A DNA stretch of 64,000 bases from a bacterium (GCA_024226515.1 JAAELQ010000147.1:1-64000), one strand, 5' to 3'. Positions 27,417-35,838 are shown, counted from the first letter of the stretch. Notes: generated by a model from the sequence alone, not told the origin. Program-made: numbers and translations.

Positions 27417-27749
27417 ATGGCCAAGGCTGTTGCCAAGAAGAAGCCGATGACCAAAAGCGAGTTGCTCAACGCAATCTCGTCCGACACCGAACTGACGCGT
27501 CGCGACGTCTCCGCCGTGCTCGAGTCTCTCTCGACGCACATCTCGAAGAGCCTCGGTCGTCGTGGTGCCGGGAGCTTCACGCTTCCGGGTCTGCTCAAGA
27601 TCGAGAAGAAGAAGGTCCCCGCCCGCAGGGCGCGGAAGAATGTCCCGAACCCGTTCAAGCCGGGTGAGATGATGGACATTCCGGCGAAGCCGGCGACCAC
27701 GAAGATCAAGCTGCGCGCGCTGAAGAACCTGAAGGAAATGGTTATCTGA
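27417..27749 (+). CDS. HU/IHF family DNA-binding protein with basic N-terminal extension
   Basis: The 110-residue protein has the HU-like helical start (MTKSELLNAISSDTELTRRDVSAVLESL) and a beta-arm region rich in Lys/Arg (KIEKKKVPARRARKNVPNPFKPGEMMDIPAKPATTKIK). It bends and compacts DNA as a dimer. A ten-residue Ala/Lys N-terminal extension is added before the usual start. The gene has its own 17-bp-spaced promoter, a strong AGGGAGG ribosome site and a hairpin-T6 terminator, as expected for a highly expressed single-gene unit. Confidence 0.9.
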   Translation: MAKAVAKKKPMTKSELLNAISSDTELTRRDVSAVLESLSTHISKSLGRRGAGSFTLPGLLKIEKKKVPARRARKNVPNPFKPGEMMDIPAKPATTKIKLRALKNLKEMVI

Positions 27750-27774
27750 TCGCGCTGCGAATCGGAAGATTCGA

Positions 27775-27820
27775 AACCCGGTCGGGCCGCTCTGTTGAAG
27801 GGCGGCCGTCCGGGTTTTTT
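27775..27820 (+). terminator. Rho-independent terminator after the HU-like gene
   Basis: A GC-rich stem (AACCCGGTCGGGCCGC paired with GGCGGCCGTCCGGGTT) around a loop of about 10 bases is followed by a run of six T. It sits 26 bases after the HU stop and separates it from the convergent lipoprotein gene. Confidence 0.88.
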
Positions 27821-27842
27821 CTTGTCGAGCGAGATCCGGCCG

Positions 27843-28241
27843 TCAGCTGATCGGCATCAGCTTCCAGGCGCCACCCTCGTTCTTCACCTCGACGTTGGCG
27901 GTGCGCCCGGTGCCGTCCGCGTACTTCACCTCGAAGCGGATCTGGGCGGTCGAGCCGTCCTCCGAGACCGTCTCCTCGACGATCGTCACAGCGTCGACGG
28001 ATCCGTCGCGGGTCTCGAACTCGGCCCAGTCGGCGAACGACATGTCGCCGGAGAAGATGTCCTCGACGCCGGCGTCGTTGGCGTAGAGCGCCTTGGCCTC
28101 GTCGTAGCGCCCGCCGTTCATGTGGTCGTAGAACGCCTCCACGGCGCCGCCGGGGCCGCCGGCCGAACCGGAGCCGGAGCAACCGGCCAGGATCACGGTG
28201 GCGAGAAGGAACAGAAGCGGCAGCGCGGTCTTCATCTTCAT
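27843..28241 (-). CDS. Small lipoprotein, DUF4878-like
   Basis: The 132-residue product has a lipoprotein signal (MKMKTALPLLFLLATVILAGC, lipid Cys21) and a glycine-rich linker. A small alpha+beta domain of the NTF2-like DUF4878 type follows (VEAFYDHMNGGRYDEAKALY; STAQIRFEVKYADG; GGAWKLMPI). Such proteins are envelope-anchored with no established reaction. It lies downstream of the cysteine synthase-type gene with a gap of 33 bases and may be transcribed with it. Confidence 0.8.
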   Translation of the reverse strand: MKMKTALPLLFLLATVILAGCSGSGSAGGPGGAVEAFYDHMNGGRYDEAKALYANDAGVEDIFSGDMSFADWAEFETRDGSVDAVTIVEETVSEDGSTAQIRFEVKYADGTGRTANVEVKNEGGAWKLMPIS

Positions 28242-28274
28242 GGGGAGACTCCTCGCAATGGGGGGCGGGGTCGT

Positions 28275-29261
28275 TCAGGAATCGTCGGAGTCGAGCAGTC
28301 CGCGCTCCGACATCCAGTTCTGGTTCAGTTTCGAGAGGTATCGCTCTCCGGAATCGGGGAACAGCGTGACGACGATGGCGTCGTCCGGCAGGTCCTTCGC
28401 GACCTCGAACGCGCCGGCGGCGGCTGCTCCTGACGACGACCCACAGAAGATCGCCTCTTTCCGCGCGAGATCGAGCGTCACGCGATAGGCCTGCTTGTCC
28501 TCGATCGTCACGACGTCGTCGATATAGTCCCACCAGACGGTCTCGGGCATGAAATCCTCGCCGATGCCGTCGATCAGGTACTGATGAATCGTGTCGGCCG
28601 GGGGCAGGTGCCCGTGCTCGCGGAAGAACTCGTAGATGCTGCCGCGGGCGTCGATGCCCACGACACGGACATCCGGGTTCTGTTCCTTCAGGTAGCGCGC
28701 AACACCGCTGATCGTTCCGCCGGTGCCGATGCCGGCCACCCAGTGGGTGATCTTGCCCTCGGTCTGGCGCCAGATCTCGGGGCCGGTGCTGTCGTAGTGC
28801 GCCTGCGGGTTGGCCTGGTTGTAGTACTGGTAGGGCAGATAGGCGTCCCGCTCGTCGCGGATTCGCTCGGCCACCTTGTAGTACGACGTCGGATCGTCGG
28901 CTTCCACACTGGTCGGGCAGGTGATGACCTCGACCCCGAACGCCTCGAGCAGGGCGATCTTCTCGGTCGGGATCTTGTCGGGGGCCGTGCAGACCAGCCT
29001 GTAGCCGCGAAGCGCCGCCGCCATCGCCAGGCCGACTCCGGTGTTGCCCGAGGTCGGCTCGACGATCCATCCGCCCGGTTTCAGTCGCCCCTCCCGTTCG
29101 CCGGCGTCGATCAGCGCAGGGCCGATCCGGTCCTTGACGCTGGCGCCAGGGTTGAAGAACTCGAGCTTCGCCGCAACCAGCGCTCCGTCAGGTTGCAGGC
29201 GCCGCAGCTTGACGAGCGGAGTATCGCCCATCGTATCCATGATGTTGTCGAAGATCTGCAT
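28275..29261 (-). CDS. PLP-dependent cysteine synthase / cystathionine beta-synthase-type enzyme
   Basis: The 328-residue fold-type II enzyme has the PLP lysine K43 in PGASVKDR, the substrate loop EPTSGNTGVG, and the phosphate-binding GIGTGGTISGV. It forms cysteine from O-acetylserine and sulfide, or cystathionine from serine and homocysteine; sequence alone does not decide, and the CBS regulatory domains of the longer homologs are absent. It is directly downstream (24 bases) of a cysteine dioxygenase gene on the same strand, so both are probably one operon acting on the cysteine pool. Confidence 0.9.
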   Translation of the reverse strand: MQIFDNIMDTMGDTPLVKLRRLQPDGALVAAKLEFFNPGASVKDRIGPALIDAGEREGRLKPGGWIVEPTSGNTGVGLAMAAALRGYRLVCTAPDKIPTEKIALLEAFGVEVITCPTSVEADDPTSYYKVAERIRDERDAYLPYQYYNQANPQAHYDSTGPEIWRQTEGKITHWVAGIGTGGTISGVARYLKEQNPDVRVVGIDARGSIYEFFREHGHLPPADTIHQYLIDGIGEDFMPETVWWDYIDDVVTIEDKQAYRVTLDLARKEAIFCGSSSGAAAAGAFEVAKDLPDDAIVVTLFPDSGERYLSKLNQNWMSERGLLDSDDS

Positions 29262-29285
29262 TCACCATTCTCGAGGCGGGTGGTG

Positions 29286-29858
29286 TCAGTTGTCATACGT
29301 CAGAGATCGAGTCTCTTGCTGCCACCAGCCTTCGTTCTGAGGGATGTAGAGATTGCACTGCTTCATCTCGCCGCCGTACACGTGCAGCGTGACCGAACTG
29401 GTGTCGCTCCGCGGGTTGGCGATCACGTGGTACTCGAACGGAGGAATCAACGAGCCGGCCTCCCCGACGCCCACGCGGACCTGCGAGGTCCGGTGAAAGC
29501 GCCAGCGCTCGTCCTCGTTCCCCAGAACGTCGAACTGGCTGATCTCGAGCTCGCCCTTGACGACGCATTCGACGCACCACATGCCCGAATGATCGTGCAG
29601 CGCCGTGCGCTGTCCCGGGCCCCAGGTCATCACGACGACGCTGTAGCCGCGTTTCTCGTCGCGGTGCAGCAGACGCCGCGCGTAGCTGTCGGGGCAGCAG
29701 CGGGTGAGCGGAGCCGGAAGACGGAGTTCCGAGTTCCCGATCAACGACTCCAACTGTTGCTTGATGCGATCGGTGATCGCATCGACGCGATCGAGGGCGA
29801 CCGCGTCGTTGAGGCTCTCGATCAGACGATCGACTCCCCGCGCCGGTTCATGGTTCAT
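29286..29858 (-). CDS. Type I cysteine dioxygenase (cupin)
   Basis: The 190-residue cupin shows the cysteine/thiol dioxygenase pattern: GQRTALHDHSGMWCVECVVKGEL supplies two iron-binding His, and a third His comes from the later YHVIANP stretch. Such enzymes oxidise cysteine to cysteine sulfinate (or 3-mercaptopropionate in a related subgroup) with ferrous iron. The gene is first in an operon with the cysteine synthase-type enzyme and divergent from a metallo-beta-lactamase fold gene. The exact thiol substrate cannot be read here. Confidence 0.85.
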   Translation of the reverse strand: MNHEPARGVDRLIESLNDAVALDRVDAITDRIKQQLESLIGNSELRLPAPLTRCCPDSYARRLLHRDEKRGYSVVVMTWGPGQRTALHDHSGMWCVECVVKGELEISQFDVLGNEDERWRFHRTSQVRVGVGEAGSLIPPFEYHVIANPRSDTSSVTLHVYGGEMKQCNLYIPQNEGWWQQETRSLTYDN

Positions 29859-29970
29859 TTCTCACCTCACGACTTCTCCGAGAACGGTGCCTCAATTTAC
29901 CGAAAAACGACCGTCGGATGCCAGTCCCGGGGCCAGAAAGCGCTCGATTCCCGGGGGGAGGGACGTGGGA

Positions 29971-29976
29971 TATACT
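29971..29976 (+). promoter_or_regulatory. Candidate -10 element for the metallo-beta-lactamase fold gene
   Basis: TATACT stands in a region otherwise rich in G and about 29 bases before the ATG at 30005. No good -35 hexamer is found at 16-18 bases upstream, so an alternative sigma factor or activator may be required. Confidence 0.3.
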
Positions 29977-30004
29977 CCAGCGCTTCGCGAGCGGTGGAGC
30001 GTGG

Positions 30005-30766
30005 ATGGCCGAGGCGATCGTCAGAGTGCTGGGGTCGGGCAACGCCTTCTGCGAGGGCGGGCGGGGCTTCGCCGGCCTGTGGATCCTCACGGAGAGCGAC
30101 GGTGCCTTCCTGGTGGACGTCGGGCCGTCCGCGATGATGGGCCTCGCCGGGGTCGCCGAGGACCTCGTGCGTTCGACCGACCGGTTGTTCTTGACCCACC
30201 TTCACGGCGACCACGTGGCCGGCTGGCCGTTCTGGCTGCTGCACGCCCACTTCCGGCACCGGCGCCGACAGCCGTTCGACGTCTTCGGTCCGCCGGGAAC
30301 GCAGCGGGTTCTCGAGGGGCTCGTCGACCTGTGCTACCCGGAACTGCTCGGCGAGCCACGGTTCGAGATCCGTTACCACGAGTGGCCGCTGGAGCAGCGT
30401 GACGCCGTGGCGACGGGCCGCGGCCTGTCGGTCGACGCGATTCCCATGCAACACCACGCCACGTCGCTCGGGTTGCGCTTCCGATTCGACGGCCGGCGCG
30501 TGGCCGTCAGCGGGGACACGAGCTGGTGCGCCGGCCTCGAGCGGCTGGCCGACGATTGCGACGCGTTGATCCTCGAATGCAGCCAGCTGCACCCCGTGCC
30601 GGAGGTCTCCCACGTCTCGCTCGAGGAACTGCGCGCTGGCGTGGATCGGCTGCGCGCGAAGCGGATCGTCCTGGTCCACCTGGGGGACGGGGTGTCCGAA
30701 CGGCTCGCGGCGGATCCGCTGCCGCGCGTGACGGTGGCGCACGACGGAATGGAGCTCTCCGTCTGA
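30005..30766 (+). CDS. Metallo-beta-lactamase fold hydrolase (RNase Z-like group)
   Basis: The 253-residue protein has the HxHxDH zinc motif at H65, H67, D69 and H70 (THLHGDH), a GSGN glycine motif at the start, a later GDT metal ligand (VAVSGDTSW) and a C-terminal HLG. It resembles the RNase Z/arylsulfatase-like group but lacks the long exosite arm of true RNase Z, so a small-molecule hydrolase is equally likely. The ATG follows a GGTGGAG sequence. No co-transcribed gene is evident. Confidence 0.85.
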   Translation: MAEAIVRVLGSGNAFCEGGRGFAGLWILTESDGAFLVDVGPSAMMGLAGVAEDLVRSTDRLFLTHLHGDHVAGWPFWLLHAHFRHRRRQPFDVFGPPGTQRVLEGLVDLCYPELLGEPRFEIRYHEWPLEQRDAVATGRGLSVDAIPMQHHATSLGLRFRFDGRRVAVSGDTSWCAGLERLADDCDALILECSQLHPVPEVSHVSLEELRAGVDRLRAKRIVLVHLGDGVSERLAADPLPRVTVAHDGMELSV

Positions 30767-30847
30767 CGGGCAGGGAGACGTGGGGAAAGTTGAAACTCCG
30801 GACGCGGTTCGTGCGTTCTAGTGAACGTGGGGCGTACGGAGAACGCG

Positions 30848-31069
30848 ATGAGGCTTCCCCCTGGTCGTACCCGGGACGAACTGGACGCACTCAGGCTGGT
30901 CGCCCTGGGCCGGATCCAGCGTTGCCGTGATTGCCTGCGCTACCGCTCCCTGGTCCACCTCGTCGCCGGACGAGCGTCGGCCGCGGGTCGGCTTCCCGCC
31001 GTCCCGAGGCAGTGTCACGAGCAGATTTGCGCGCCGCTGACGCGCCGGCACGAGCGCCGCTCAGCTTAG
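30848..31069 (+). CDS. Hypothetical small Arg-rich protein with CxxC
   Basis: An ATG with GGAG six bases upstream opens a 73-residue frame containing CRDC and two later single cysteines. It ends nine bases past the stop of the convergent gene. The composition is Arg/Ala-rich, as in many non-coding frames of GC-rich DNA, so it is reported only because of the ribosome site and the otherwise empty interval. Confidence 0.3.
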   Translation: MRLPPGRTRDELDALRLVALGRIQRCRDCLRYRSLVHLVAGRASAAGRLPAVPRQCHEQICAPLTRRHERRSA

Positions 31070-31612
31070 AACGCTGCTCAGCGGCAGAGCTCGCGGCCGG
31101 GTCCGACGGCAGTCCGGTCGTTGCGTCGCGGGGGCCTGAGGTGCGTTCACTCGGCCGTCGGCTCTTGCCGCCGGCTCCAGCGCGACCGAGGGCGCGTCGC
31201 CGCCGCGTGAGTAGACCAGCGGACGCTCGGACTCACGGAAGCGGACATCGGACAGGTCGGCCTTGATCGAGACGCTGACCTTGCCGATCTGGTCGAACAG
31301 GTTGACGCCGCGCGCCAGTCGGACGATCTCGCCCTCGACGACGACCAGCCGCTTCTTCTCGCGAGGCGCGAGCGTCTCCGCGAACGACTCTTGCCGGAAC
31401 TCGGCGGCCAGGCCGGGGGCGATCGTCCCGCTGTGCAGGGTCAACGTCAGGTCGGAGTTGTTCGTCACGTCCACCGAGAAACGGAACCGGTCTCCCGGCG
31501 CCAGGTTCGCGGCTCCAGGACGGCTGTGATTGCGCAGGACCGAGAAGGTGAAGGCGATCTGCTTGCACAGCTCGCCCTGAATCAGGCTGTAGATGCGTGG
31601 CGTGTAGGACAT
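31061..31612 (-). CDS. Hypothetical cytoplasmic protein, beta-sandwich-like
   Basis: The ATG at 31612 follows a GGAGGA ribosome site at a spacing of nine bases; an earlier in-frame ATG at 31630 lies within that site. The 183-residue product has no signal peptide. Alternating hydrophobic strands (FRFSVDVTNNSDLTLTLHSG; KVSVSIKADLSDVRF) suggest a single beta-sandwich of about 130 residues followed by a disordered Pro/Arg-rich tail. I do not recognise a family. It stands alone between the convergent small frame and the FprA-type gene. Confidence 0.6.
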   Translation of the reverse strand: MSYTPRIYSLIQGELCKQIAFTFSVLRNHSRPGAANLAPGDRFRFSVDVTNNSDLTLTLHSGTIAPGLAAEFRQESFAETLAPREKKRLVVVEGEIVRLARGVNLFDQIGKVSVSIKADLSDVRFRESERPLVYSRGGDAPSVALEPAARADGRVNAPQAPATQRPDCRRTRPRALPLSSVLS

Positions 31613-31837
31613 GGTCGGCTGTCCTCCCATTCGGGGGTAAAACGGGTTGCACCACGATTCAGCTCGTGGCGCCGCTCACGCTCAAGGTACGCACCCCCGA
31701 TGCGGGTGCAAGTGGGGATTCCGTGACTCGTGCGCCTACAAATCGACCAATCGAGAATCGGCCTGCCGGCATCGGGCGGGATGCCGTTTTCGTAACGTCG
31801 TGGCGTCGTTCGGTGCGCCGTCGGAGCCGGAACCTCG

Positions 31838-33223
31838 TCAGTCGGCCAGCGCTCGCTCGAACTCCTCGCGGCGAGTGAACTTGACGCGCGGCCGCCCCGC
31901 CGCTTTCCCGCCGTCGAGCTCGAGCGCGTCGAGTCGCTGCCAGGCGGCGTAATCGATGAAGGCCACCGAACGCTCGCGCAGCAGGTTCACGATCGCGTCG
32001 CCGCCGGAGGCCACGGGCTGCAGCAGCGTTCCGGACGAGGCGTCCTCGAGCATGGCGCTCACGGTCTCCTTGGCGTCGGGCTTGTTCGTGCCGATGACGC
32101 CGGAGGGACCGCGCTTGATCCAGCCGCTGACGTACAGGCCGCGCAGCGCAGCGCCGCCGTCGTCGAGGATGCGGCCCGTCTCGTTGGGGATCGTGCCCCA
32201 GTCGTCGTTGAACGGGACGCCGGGCAGCGGCACTCCACGATAGCCGACCGAGCGGAACACGAGCCCCGCGTCCAGCGTCTCGAACTCGCCCGTGCCGCGC
32301 GATTTCAGCTTGCCGCGGTCTCCCTCGAGCAACTCGTTGCGTTCGATGCGGACGCCGCGGACCGCGCCCGATTCGTCGCCGAGGATCTCGACCGGAGAGG
32401 CGAGAAAACGCAGGGTCAGGCGCTTCGGCTTCCCGCCGCCGGCCCCGCCCGCGAGCCCGTTGAGCAGCTCCAGCTTGCGGTCCAGCTTCTTGTCGGCGGC
32501 CTCCTCGACGACCCTCGCGCTCAGCGGGTCGAGTCGCATCTCGTCGGGAAGCGTCAGCGCGTCGGCCCCCTCGAGCTCTCCCAGCTCCTTGACCTCGGGG
32601 TTGGTGAACGCGGCCTGGGCCGGTCCCCGACGGCCGAGCATCACCACCTCGCGGATCCTGCAGCCGGCGATGGCGTCCAGCGCGTAGTCCGCGATGTCGG
32701 TGCGCAGCAACTCCTCGCGTGTGCGGCACAGGATGCGCGCCACGTCGACCGCCACGTTGCCGACGCCCACGACGACGGCGCGCTCGGTGTCGAGATCGAA
32801 CTTCAGGCCCGAATAGTCGGGATGTCCGTTGTACCAGGCGACGAACTCGGTCGCCGGGTGACTGCCCGCCAGGTCTTCGCCGGGGATGCCCAACCGCCGG
32901 TCGGTCTGTGCGCCGGTGCAGAGGACGATCTGGTGGTAGTACTCCTTCAGGTCGTCCAGCGTGACGTCCGTGCCGAAGTCGACGTTGCCGAAGAATCGCA
33001 TGCGCGGGTCGAGCGCCAGCTTGTGATAGACGGCGATCACCGACTTGATCTTCAGATGATCCGGCGCGACGCCGTGCCGCACCAGCCCGAACGGCGTGTG
33101 CAGCCGGTCGTAGAGGTCCACCTCGACCGGGCGGTCCTGTCGCAGCAGGTGTTGCACCGTGTAGAACCCGGCGGGGCCCGCCCCGACGACTGCGATGCGT
33201 AGCGCTTCCACGGTCTGGTTCAC
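31838..33223 (-). CDS. fprA: FAD-dependent ferredoxin/adrenodoxin-NADP+ reductase
   Basis: The 461-residue flavoprotein has an FAD-binding VVGAGPAGFYTVQHLL near the N-terminus, the FGLVRHGVAPDH stretch typical of adrenodoxin reductases, an NADP-binding VVVGVGNVAVDVARIL and the C-terminal WIKRGPSGVIGTNKPDA. It passes electrons between NADPH and ferredoxin-type proteins, serving cytochromes P450 or iron-sulfur enzymes. No ferredoxin gene is adjacent. It is transcribed after the M64 protease gene but with 90 bases between, so independent expression is possible. Confidence 0.93.
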   Translation of the reverse strand: MNQTVEALRIAVVGAGPAGFYTVQHLLRQDRPVEVDLYDRLHTPFGLVRHGVAPDHLKIKSVIAVYHKLALDPRMRFFGNVDFGTDVTLDDLKEYYHQIVLCTGAQTDRRLGIPGEDLAGSHPATEFVAWYNGHPDYSGLKFDLDTERAVVVGVGNVAVDVARILCRTREELLRTDIADYALDAIAGCRIREVVMLGRRGPAQAAFTNPEVKELGELEGADALTLPDEMRLDPLSARVVEEAADKKLDRKLELLNGLAGGAGGGKPKRLTLRFLASPVEILGDESGAVRGVRIERNELLEGDRGKLKSRGTGEFETLDAGLVFRSVGYRGVPLPGVPFNDDWGTIPNETGRILDDGGAALRGLYVSGWIKRGPSGVIGTNKPDAKETVSAMLEDASSGTLLQPVASGGDAIVNLLRERSVAFIDYAAWQRLDALELDGGKAAGRPRVKFTRREEFERALAD

Positions 33224-33313
33224 TGCGTCCTCCGATGCGGAGTCGTGCCGGCGCGCGGCGGTTCAGGCGGGGATTATAGCGATCGTCGCGCGACGCGGCT
33301 TGCCGACGGGTTC

Positions 33314-35386
33314 CTAATTACAGGGAGTCGCGATCGCTCGCGGAGCGCCGGAGGACGCGTGGCCGGCGGTTCCCTCGCCCACCGAGTTGCGGCCCGTCAC
33401 GAAGTAGGCCCACGTCGTGCCGGGGGCAGGCGAGCCGGTGTCGGTTGCCGAGTTGGAGGGCAGGTCCGAGGCGAGACAGGCGCCGCCGGCGCCGCCGAGG
33501 TCGGACGCGTCGCCGCGATACAAGTTGTAGGTCGTCGCCGCGGCGGTGGATTCCCAGGTCAGCGACGTGGCGTCGGCGAAGCGCAGCGGGGCGGGCGATC
33601 CGGGCGGCGAGATCTCGCCCGGAGGGGCCAGCGCCGTCACCTCGACGGTCCACGTCGCCGTGTCGACGTTCGCGCCGTACTTGAGCGGCTTGACGAAATT
33701 GGTGTCGGCGATCACCTCGCAGCGTACGACGTGCGTCCCCGGGGCGTCGAAAACGTGCGCGAACTCGGGCGTTCCGCCGGCCAGGATCTGCGGCTCGCCG
33801 TCCCCGGGAGCCTCGACCGACCAGGTGAGCTCGTGCGTCACGCCCTCTCCGGTCCCCAGGCGGGTGGAGACCGAGAACTGCGTCTCGACGCCCGTTCCGA
33901 CCTCGACCGGCCCCGCCGGATGGACCGAACGCAGCGGCGCGGTCGGCGCCGTGCGCTCGTGGCCGTAGAACGTCAGCGCCCACTTCTGATTGCAGACCGG
34001 GCAGAACTGCTGGTTCAGTTGCCGCATCTCGCAGTTGGGCTCGGGCCGGAACAGGCACGAGTCGTAATACTGGGCCCCCTCGACGGGTGCCCCGAGATCC
34101 TCGATCCACTCGGGCCACGCGCCGACCGTTCCGTTCGAGGAGGCGTTGATCTCGTTGGCGAACGCCGCGCAGGTCGGGTTGCCGCCGTACTCGTCGGCCA
34201 GTCCGGCCAGCGTGTGCCCCAACTCGTGGACGGCGATCTCCCGCGCCTGGCCGTTTCCAGCGCTGTACACCGCTCGCGCCCCGCCGCACCCGCCGTAGCG
34301 CGTCGTGTTGACCATCACCAGCGTGACGTCCTTGACCGGGGCGCGCAGCTCGGCGGCGACGATGTTGGACGTCCCCGTCGAGTCGCACGAGGAGCCGTAG
34401 TACAGGCAGCGGTTGGCCAGATGGCCGCAGGGGTTGCCGTCCGCGCTCTGGAACCGCGTCCCCATGGCGCTGTCGACTACCATTCCGCAATCGCACTGAT
34501 CGGTGCCGCTCTCCTCGGAGTACGCGTACACCAGAACGTAGTTGATCAGCGGATCGTGCTCACCGTAGGGGGTCTTCCCACGGAAGTAGGTCACGAGGTC
34601 CGACGCGTGGGTCTCCATCGTGGCCTTCTCCGCGTAGGTGTATCCGTCGGGCACGATGACGACGTTGATGCGCTCGTCGGCCTCGGGCTCCGATCCGAAG
34701 ACCAGGTAGTCCTCGGTGTCGCCGTGATCCTCGGGCCAGCTCACCGTGGACGCCGTGGGGGAGACGACGGCCTCGGCGGGCTCCGAGCGGGCGAAGGCAA
34801 GCTGCTCGTAGCCCGTCGGGCGCCCGGCCGGGTCGAAACGGGCGCGGTCGAGGGGCCGCGCGCCGAGCAGCCGTCGCCGGGTGCTGCCGCGGCTGCGCTC
34901 GTAGTAGCCGACCTCGATCCGGTCGAATCCCTCGATCTCGGGTAGCTCCAGCGTAAAGCTCTCGCGATGAGGGGCGATCGTGTCGCCCACGACGTGGGGC
35001 TGGGCGTCCGGTCCGTGATGCAGGCAGATCGGGCGCGCCTCGAACCGTCGCACGAAGCTCGCGCCGCGCGGCCCGAGCAGCTCGACCTCGAGTTGCACGG
35101 CCACACCCCCGTCCAGCGCTCGTGGAGGGGCGTGGCGCGCCGCGTCGACGAAGGGGCGGGGCTTGACGGTGTATCCGACCAGACGCGCCTCGTCGCGGTC
35201 CACCTCGACGCCGACCACGAGCGTCCGTTCGGAGAGCACTCTGTGCTCGGGACCTTCCGCCCCCAGCGGCCGGTGGACACGCAGCGGAGCGAGGCCGTCG
35301 CCCCGCGCGATCGTCGCCGCGAGCAGAAGCACCAGGGCCGCGCTCGCGCCGGCCGTGAGACGTCGTTCTTGCACTGCCATACCCAT
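33314..35386 (-). CDS. Secreted M64 family metalloprotease (IgA peptidase-like)
   Basis: The 690-residue protein has a signal peptide, a long N-terminal beta-rich region of about 230 residues, and a metalloprotease domain with the zinc site HELGHTLAGLADEY (H387, H391, D/E following), the M64 signature. Many cysteines around it (QCDCG; NRCLYYGSSC; CPVC) indicate disulfide or metal sites and an extracellular location. C-terminal PKD-like and fibronectin-like regions follow. M64 enzymes cleave large proteins such as immunoglobulins or matrix proteins; here the target is unknown. It is divergent from the small peptide gene. Confidence 0.9.
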   Translation of the reverse strand: MGMAVQERRLTAGASAALVLLLAATIARGDGLAPLRVHRPLGAEGPEHRVLSERTLVVGVEVDRDEARLVGYTVKPRPFVDAARHAPPRALDGGVAVQLEVELLGPRGASFVRRFEARPICLHHGPDAQPHVVGDTIAPHRESFTLELPEIEGFDRIEVGYYERSRGSTRRRLLGARPLDRARFDPAGRPTGYEQLAFARSEPAEAVVSPTASTVSWPEDHGDTEDYLVFGSEPEADERINVVIVPDGYTYAEKATMETHASDLVTYFRGKTPYGEHDPLINYVLVYAYSEESGTDQCDCGMVVDSAMGTRFQSADGNPCGHLANRCLYYGSSCDSTGTSNIVAAELRAPVKDVTLVMVNTTRYGGCGGARAVYSAGNGQAREIAVHELGHTLAGLADEYGGNPTCAAFANEINASSNGTVGAWPEWIEDLGAPVEGAQYYDSCLFRPEPNCEMRQLNQQFCPVCNQKWALTFYGHERTAPTAPLRSVHPAGPVEVGTGVETQFSVSTRLGTGEGVTHELTWSVEAPGDGEPQILAGGTPEFAHVFDAPGTHVVRCEVIADTNFVKPLKYGANVDTATWTVEVTALAPPGEISPPGSPAPLRFADATSLTWESTAAATTYNLYRGDASDLGGAGGACLASDLPSNSATDTGSPAPGTTWAYFVTGRNSVGEGTAGHASSGAPRAIATPCN

Positions 35387-35500
35387 CTACGACCCGAGAA
35401 GGTCCCTCGCATCTCCCTGTACGGGCCACGGGGCCATGCCGTCAAGAGGGAATAGCCCGAAAACACCTTTTCCTGGGAGTTTCTTTACGGAATTGGGCGT

Positions 35501-35529
35501 TGCAGGAGCGCAAATCGATCCATAGATTC
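35501..35529 (+). promoter_or_regulatory. Promoter for the small peptide gene
   Basis: TTGCAG (35501-35506) and TAGATT (35524-35529) are separated by 17 bases, and the start codon follows 36 bases after the -10. The GAGGA ribosome site is 8 bases before the ATG. The same 178-bp region must also hold the divergent promoter of the M64 protease gene. Confidence 0.55.
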
Positions 35530-35564
35530 ACCACAGATCGAGCACGCAAACGAGGAATCGTGCC

Positions 35565-35747
35565 ATGAACAAGCACTCCGACAAGTCGTACGAGAAACCC
35601 AGCGTCCGCACCGTGGACGCGGAATCGATTCTCGAAGCCATCGGGCCCGCCAGCGCTCTCGCATCCGGTGCGGGAGTCCTCAGCGGCGACGATGCACACG
35701 GCGGATCTCCCCTCGGAACGCTCGAGCTGCAGAAGTCCGGCAACTGA
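35565..35747 (+). CDS. Small 60-residue peptide, RiPP-leader-like
   Basis: The product has a charged first half with Y-x-K-P (SYEKPSVRTVDAESILEAIG) and a second half rich in Ala, Gly and Ser (GPASALASGAGVLSGDDAHGG), ending without cysteines. The layout (basic start, KP-hydrophobic segment, acidic helix ending in IGPA, small-residue tail) recalls leader-core precursors of modified peptides. It has no membrane segment. No modification enzyme is adjacent, so function is open: a peptide precursor, a secreted small protein or a regulator are all possible. The gene has its own promoter and ribosome site and is 91 bases upstream of the sigma factor gene. Confidence 0.65.
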   Translation: MNKHSDKSYEKPSVRTVDAESILEAIGPASALASGAGVLSGDDAHGGSPLGTLELQKSGN

Positions 35748-35838
35748 CAGCCGGTCACGCGCAACTCGAGCACCGATGAGGTCGGTGAGGCTTGAACTCT
35801 GTGGACACGATCCCGGCGCACCGAGAGAGAGGACATGA

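Noticed and set aside
31793..31820. Terminator for the FprA-type gene at the hairpin CGGCATC...GATGCCG
   Set aside because: The T-run follows the hairpin only on the plus strand, whereas the gene is on the minus strand, and no plus-strand gene ends upstream of it.
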